The notes below the pieces were generated by a model. That model was given only the letters and a program-made list of their open reading frames with translations. It was not told where the DNA came from and did not search any database. From Chryseobacterium defluvii (GTDB taxonomy: Bacteria; Bacteroidota; Bacteroidia; Flavobacteriales; Weeksellaceae), in contig NZ_JACHLE010000002.1 of NCBI RefSeq assembly GCF_014204415.1, forward strand, positions 434,001-498,000: a DNA stretch of 64,000 nucleotides. Reading direction: 5' to 3'. A program made the position numbers and the translations under genes. This document shows, in pieces, positions 61,081 through 64,000 of the stretch. The number at the start of each line of letters is the position of its first letter. The first letter of the stretch is position 1.

Positions 61081-61110
61081 AAAACCGCAACTTTTGTTGT
61101 GGTTTTTTTA
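61081..61110 (+). terminator. Terminator of the tRNA-Val pair
   Basis: AACCGCAAC (61083-61091) pairs with GTTGTGGTT (61096-61104) with one G-U and a TTTT loop, followed by a T run. It begins 7 nt after the second tRNA. Confidence 0.8.
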
Positions 61111-61151
61111 TTTCTGAATATTTATAGGTTTTTATCCTTTTTACACTTATA

Positions 61152-62138
61152 TTATTCAGGATGTATTGCTGAAAATATTTTTTCTATAATCTTCTGAACA
61201 TTAAGTTCTTCCAGGCACGCCCAATCTCCCCTATAGCATTCTTTATCCCCAAATACGGAACAGGGCCTGCATGTCAGATCTTTTACCTGCACCACATCAT
61301 TTTCACTTTGCCCGAATCCGAGAAAACCGGCATAGGGATGCGTTGCTCCCCAAACCGAAATACACCTTGTGCCGACAAGACTTGCCAGATGCATATTGGC
61401 CGAATCCATTGAGATCATCAGTTCCAATTCTGAAATTTTGTTAAGCTCCTCCGTAAGGCTTAATTTCCCTGCTAAACTTTTTGTGTTCGGGATTTCTCTT
61501 TCCCATTGCTCTAACGTTTCGGTTTCTTTTTTGCCGCCCCCGAAGAAATAGAGCGCATGATTTTGGGCCAAAACCCTTGCTAATTCATAAGACTTTTCCA
61601 AAGGAAGCATTTTACCCTTATGCTGGGCAAAAGGAGCAAAACCGATTCCTGATTTTTGATTTGAACTCGTCCTTAATTGGTTAGAAAGTCGAATTTCATA
61701 CCCCATATCCCTGAAAACATCGGCATAGCGTTCAACTGTTTTTTTCAGTTGTACCTTATCCAGATTCCAGATATCGGTCAGCTTTTCTTTTTCCTCTTTT
61801 CCTTTATTGATCTTAAAAACTTTCAGTCCTTTTCTCCTGTAAACTTTATCTAAGATCTTGGTACGGATCACATCATGCAGGTTGGCAATCATATCCGGCC
61901 GGAATTCCTTCAAAAGCTCATTGGCCAGTCTGTTCAGTCCAAAAAATCCTTTATAATCATCCAAGTTGACTCCTTTAAATATAACATTCGGAATATCAGC
62001 AAATAAGCTTTCAAAATTCTTTCTGGAAACCATCACAATCTCCACATCGGGATTCTGTTCAAGGAACTCCCGGAATACCGGTGCTGTCATCGCAACATCA
62101 CCAAAGGCAGAAAAGCGGTATGCCAATATCCTTGTCAC
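61152..62138 (-). CDS. Glycosyltransferase family 9 (heptosyltransferase-like)
   Basis: The 328-residue protein has the GT9 start ILAYRFSAFGDVAMTAPVFR and the nucleotide-sugar site PFAQHKGKMLPLEKSYELAR. It continues LMISMDSANMHLASLVGTRC, VWGATHPYAGFLGFG, and a Cys-rich end (LTCRPCSVFGDKECYRGDWA). It should add a sugar to LPS or another surface glycan at the cytoplasmic face. The start overlaps sufE by 4 bp. Confidence 0.88.
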   Translation of the reverse strand: MTRILAYRFSAFGDVAMTAPVFREFLEQNPDVEIVMVSRKNFESLFADIPNVIFKGVNLDDYKGFFGLNRLANELLKEFRPDMIANLHDVIRTKILDKVYRRKGLKVFKINKGKEEKEKLTDIWNLDKVQLKKTVERYADVFRDMGYEIRLSNQLRTSSNQKSGIGFAPFAQHKGKMLPLEKSYELARVLAQNHALYFFGGGKKETETLEQWEREIPNTKSLAGKLSLTEELNKISELELMISMDSANMHLASLVGTRCISVWGATHPYAGFLGFGQSENDVVQVKDLTCRPCSVFGDKECYRGDWACLEELNVQKIIEKIFSAIHPE

Positions 62139-62554
62139 GATTTAAGCTGATATGCAACTGCGTAAAACTTGATCTGTTTGGTCATGGCCATTAAACCATT
62201 GGCTCTGGATGGGGAAAGAAACTCCTGCAGGCCGATTTCCGAGATAAAATTGAAATCGGAATCTAAAATTTCCTTTGTCGTGTGCCCGCTATAGATGCTT
62301 ACCAGTAAAGAAACAATCCCTTTTGGCAGGATACCGTCTGAATCTGCATTGAAATGCAGTTTGCCGCCTTTGAATTCAGCATCTATCCACACCTTGCTCT
62401 GGCAGCCTTTGATGAGGTTGTCTTCCGTTTTCTTTTCTTCGGAAAGCCCTTTCAGCTCTTTTCCAAGATCAATGATGTACTCATACTTCTGCTCCCAGTC
62501 GTCAAGAAAAGCAAATTCATCGATTATTTCCTGCTGTTTTTCTTTAATGGTCAT
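62135..62554 (-). CDS. sufE: SufE-like cysteine desulfuration protein
   Basis: I chose ATG at 62554 (MTIKEKQQEIIDEFAFLDDW), giving 139 residues. The active site LIKGCQSKVWIDAEFKGGKL carries the sulfur-accepting Cys, and FLSPSRANGLMAMTKQIKFY closes the domain. SufE takes sulfur from SufS for Fe-S cluster assembly. It lies in an envelope-glycan cluster, not in a suf operon, and overlaps the GT9 gene by 4 bp. Confidence 0.92.
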   Translation of the reverse strand: MTIKEKQQEIIDEFAFLDDWEQKYEYIIDLGKELKGLSEEKKTEDNLIKGCQSKVWIDAEFKGGKLHFNADSDGILPKGIVSLLVSIYSGHTTKEILDSDFNFISEIGLQEFLSPSRANGLMAMTKQIKFYAVAYQLKS

Positions 62555-62600
62555 GTTAACAATTTCTTTAGGCAAAGATAGCCAATTTGTAAAGAATATT

Positions 62601-63695
62601 TTATTGGGATGCTCTGTGAAAAACCTCCAGTAATTTTGGTTCTTCATTTTCCCAGCAAAGAATACCGGAAGCTCTTTCCAGTTCTTCCTGATAGTTTTTT
62701 CTTCCCTTGTGCAAGACCGTTTGAATGACTTCAGCAATAACCTGAGGCTGATGGTTTTTTATAATTTCACCGACGTCAAATTGATTTTTAATATTCCGCA
62801 TCTCGGGAAGATCCGCCATAATTAAAGGCACTCTGGCCTGAATATAATCCAGCACCTTATTGGGAAGCGAATACAGGTAGCTGTCTCCACCATTCTCTTC
62901 AATACTGAGGCCTGCATCTGCCATTACCGTTATTTTCCTTAAGTCTTCAGGTTTTAGCTTTCCCAAGAACTGTACTTTTTCCTGAAGGTTCTCCTGAATG
63001 ACCAAATCTTCATATTCTTTTTTCCGGGGGCCGTCACCTGCAATTTTCAGTATGGTATTATCTAGATGATGCATGGCCAAAATAGCTTTATCAATACCCC
63101 GGAAAGGATTGATCGCTCCCTGGTATAAAATGATATAGGGATGATTATCCGGAATTTCTGATCTTACCTCTATTCTTCCGGGTGCATTTTGAATTACTAC
63201 AGGGCTGACTTCATATTTTTTTTGAAACCATAAGGCATAGCTTCCGCTTGCCGTAATCATGAATTTTATATTAGGAATGATCTTTTTTTCAAGATATCTC
63301 CACAGTTTTTGTGACATTTTGCCCTGAATGGCAGGCATTTCGGAAAAAATTTCATGACTATCAAAAACCAGGGGAATATTTAATTTCTTAGCGATAAGGT
63401 AATTCGGTAAAAGAGCATCAATATCGTTGGCATGAAGAATAGTGTTTTGATCTGCTTTCTTTTTTAATTCATGGTATAATTTCCAGTTAAATTCAAAGTA
63501 AGCTGTTTTCAGACTTTCAGATTTTAAGGGTATTCTTAGAAACGGATAAGGCCGTTCCATTTCTTCCGATCCGCCCCAGTTATTCCCGATCAGCTCAATC
63601 TGATAACCATTTTTATATAAAGTTCTACAGACCTTTTCTATCCGCTGATCTGTATACAGGTTACTAAAAGCCGAACTAATAATTTTTTTCTTCAT
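62601..63695 (-). CDS. Glycosyltransferase family 4 (group 1)
   Basis: The 364-residue protein has a GT-B layout. The acceptor part contains LHANDIDALLPNYLIAKKLN and FDSHEIFSEMPAIQ. The donor site is YQGAINPFRGIDKAILAMHH, then LKIAGDGPRKKEYEDLVIQE and ADAGLSIEENGGDSYLYSLP. It transfers a sugar in polysaccharide or LPS assembly. The start overlaps the small membrane gene at 63676 by 20 bp. Confidence 0.88.
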   Translation of the reverse strand: MKKKIISSAFSNLYTDQRIEKVCRTLYKNGYQIELIGNNWGGSEEMERPYPFLRIPLKSESLKTAYFEFNWKLYHELKKKADQNTILHANDIDALLPNYLIAKKLNIPLVFDSHEIFSEMPAIQGKMSQKLWRYLEKKIIPNIKFMITASGSYALWFQKKYEVSPVVIQNAPGRIEVRSEIPDNHPYIILYQGAINPFRGIDKAILAMHHLDNTILKIAGDGPRKKEYEDLVIQENLQEKVQFLGKLKPEDLRKITVMADAGLSIEENGGDSYLYSLPNKVLDYIQARVPLIMADLPEMRNIKNQFDVGEIIKNHQPQVIAEVIQTVLHKGRKNYQEELERASGILCWENEEPKLLEVFHRASQ

Positions 63696-63918
63696 GGTCT
63701 TTTTTTCCTTTGATCAAATAATAGATCTGTACAAAGCAAAGCAATACATTAGGAATAATAACCGGCCAGAGCATCCCGCTGAAAGTGCCATAAATAACAA
63801 AACAAATGCATCCTATCAGATTAATGATCCTTATTTTTCTTAAATCTTTTAAGATAAAGCTCAAAACGATAAAAAAAGAGGCGGCATATCCTATATATGT
63901 GGCAATTTCAGGGCTCAT
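63676..63918 (-). CDS. Small YgjV/SemiSWEET-like membrane protein
   Basis: The 80-residue protein has three hydrophobic helices: IGYAASFFIVLSFILKDL, INLIGCICFVIYGTFSGMLW and IIPNVLLCFVQIYYLIKGKK. This small three-helix pattern resembles YgjV-type and SemiSWEET-type transporters; the match is from memory. It is co-transcribed with the GT4 gene. The substrate is unknown. Confidence 0.6.
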   Translation of the reverse strand: MSPEIATYIGYAASFFIVLSFILKDLRKIRIINLIGCICFVIYGTFSGMLWPVIIPNVLLCFVQIYYLIKGKKDHEEKNY

Positions 63919-64000
63919 GAATACTATTTAAAAGGAAACAAACTTAATCATTTTCAATAAGATAATAAAATTTTTTTCTGCCATAAAGTCATTAATTGGT

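Noticed and set aside
60860..61117. 85-residue ORF with a perfect internal repeat
   Set aside because: It is read across the two identical tRNA-Val genes; the repeat is the tRNA duplication, not a protein.
1..64000. CRISPR array, prophage or rRNA operon
   Set aside because: No regularly spaced direct repeats, no phage structural or integrase genes, and no rRNA sequence were seen.

Overview
The window looks like chromosomal DNA from a member of the Bacteroidota, most probably a Chryseobacterium-like flavobacterium (Weeksellaceae). The evidence is the low G+C content, the near absence of Shine-Dalgarno sequences, many exact TAnnTTTG minus-7 promoter boxes 15-20 nt before start codons, two proteins with C-terminal type IX secretion (T9SS) sorting domains, fused SpmA/SpmB, YARHG and DUF885 lipoproteins, and a two-gene HTH pair of a type I recall from Chryseobacterium genomes. 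The species call is inference. No phage, intact insertion sequence, CRISPR array or rRNA operon was found.

Layout. 1-4420: 5' part of a YifB/ComM-type ATPase, a T9SS cargo protein, an ECF sigma factor overlapping a membrane-anchored beta-barrel-like partner, and a lipoprotein. 4670-11863: a leftward accessory operon holding a 1342-residue protein of unknown family, a minimal nucleotidyltransferase, a 108-residue protein, a 652-residue polymorphic-toxin-like protein, a probable immunity protein and a possible 31-residue ORF. This is the best candidate for an undescribed system. 12261-18505: housekeeping genes (CsaA-like, PolB-like exonuclease, SufT-like, sulfurtransferase, HMG-CoA lyase, the HTH pair, peptidase T). 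18553-21772: a strip of six small orphan genes followed by about 1 kb of gene debris. 21773-46206: mainly core genes (membrane-bound AraC/TPR regulator, ThiL, thioesterase, BaiN-type flavoprotein, alpha/beta hydrolase, redoxins, MutS, JmjC-like cupin, bestrophin, TrmH-type methyltransferase, NAD kinase, FBP aldolase, AccD, fused SpmAB). 46219-48297: ExbB-ExbD-TonB operon. 48469-63918: DUF885 lipoprotein, Nth, Bcp, TolB-like propeller, a leftward TolC/SprT/ManC/GNAT run, a secreted M43 metalloprotease, FolC, two identical tRNA-Val genes, and a glycosyltransferase/SufE cluster.

How the genes fit together. ExbBD-TonB powers outer-membrane uptake. The T9SS exports the metalloprotease and the small cargo protein, although no T9SS machinery gene is in the window. 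ManC and the two glycosyltransferases point to surface-polysaccharide synthesis. AccD, FBA, NadK, ThiL, FolC, SufE and SufT-like proteins are core metabolism. Two core enzymes have lost their usual metal-binding cysteines: AccD lacks the zinc-ribbon cysteines and Nth lacks the 4Fe-4S cysteines. Where an ORF began upstream of a good start I moved the start inward and give the reason.
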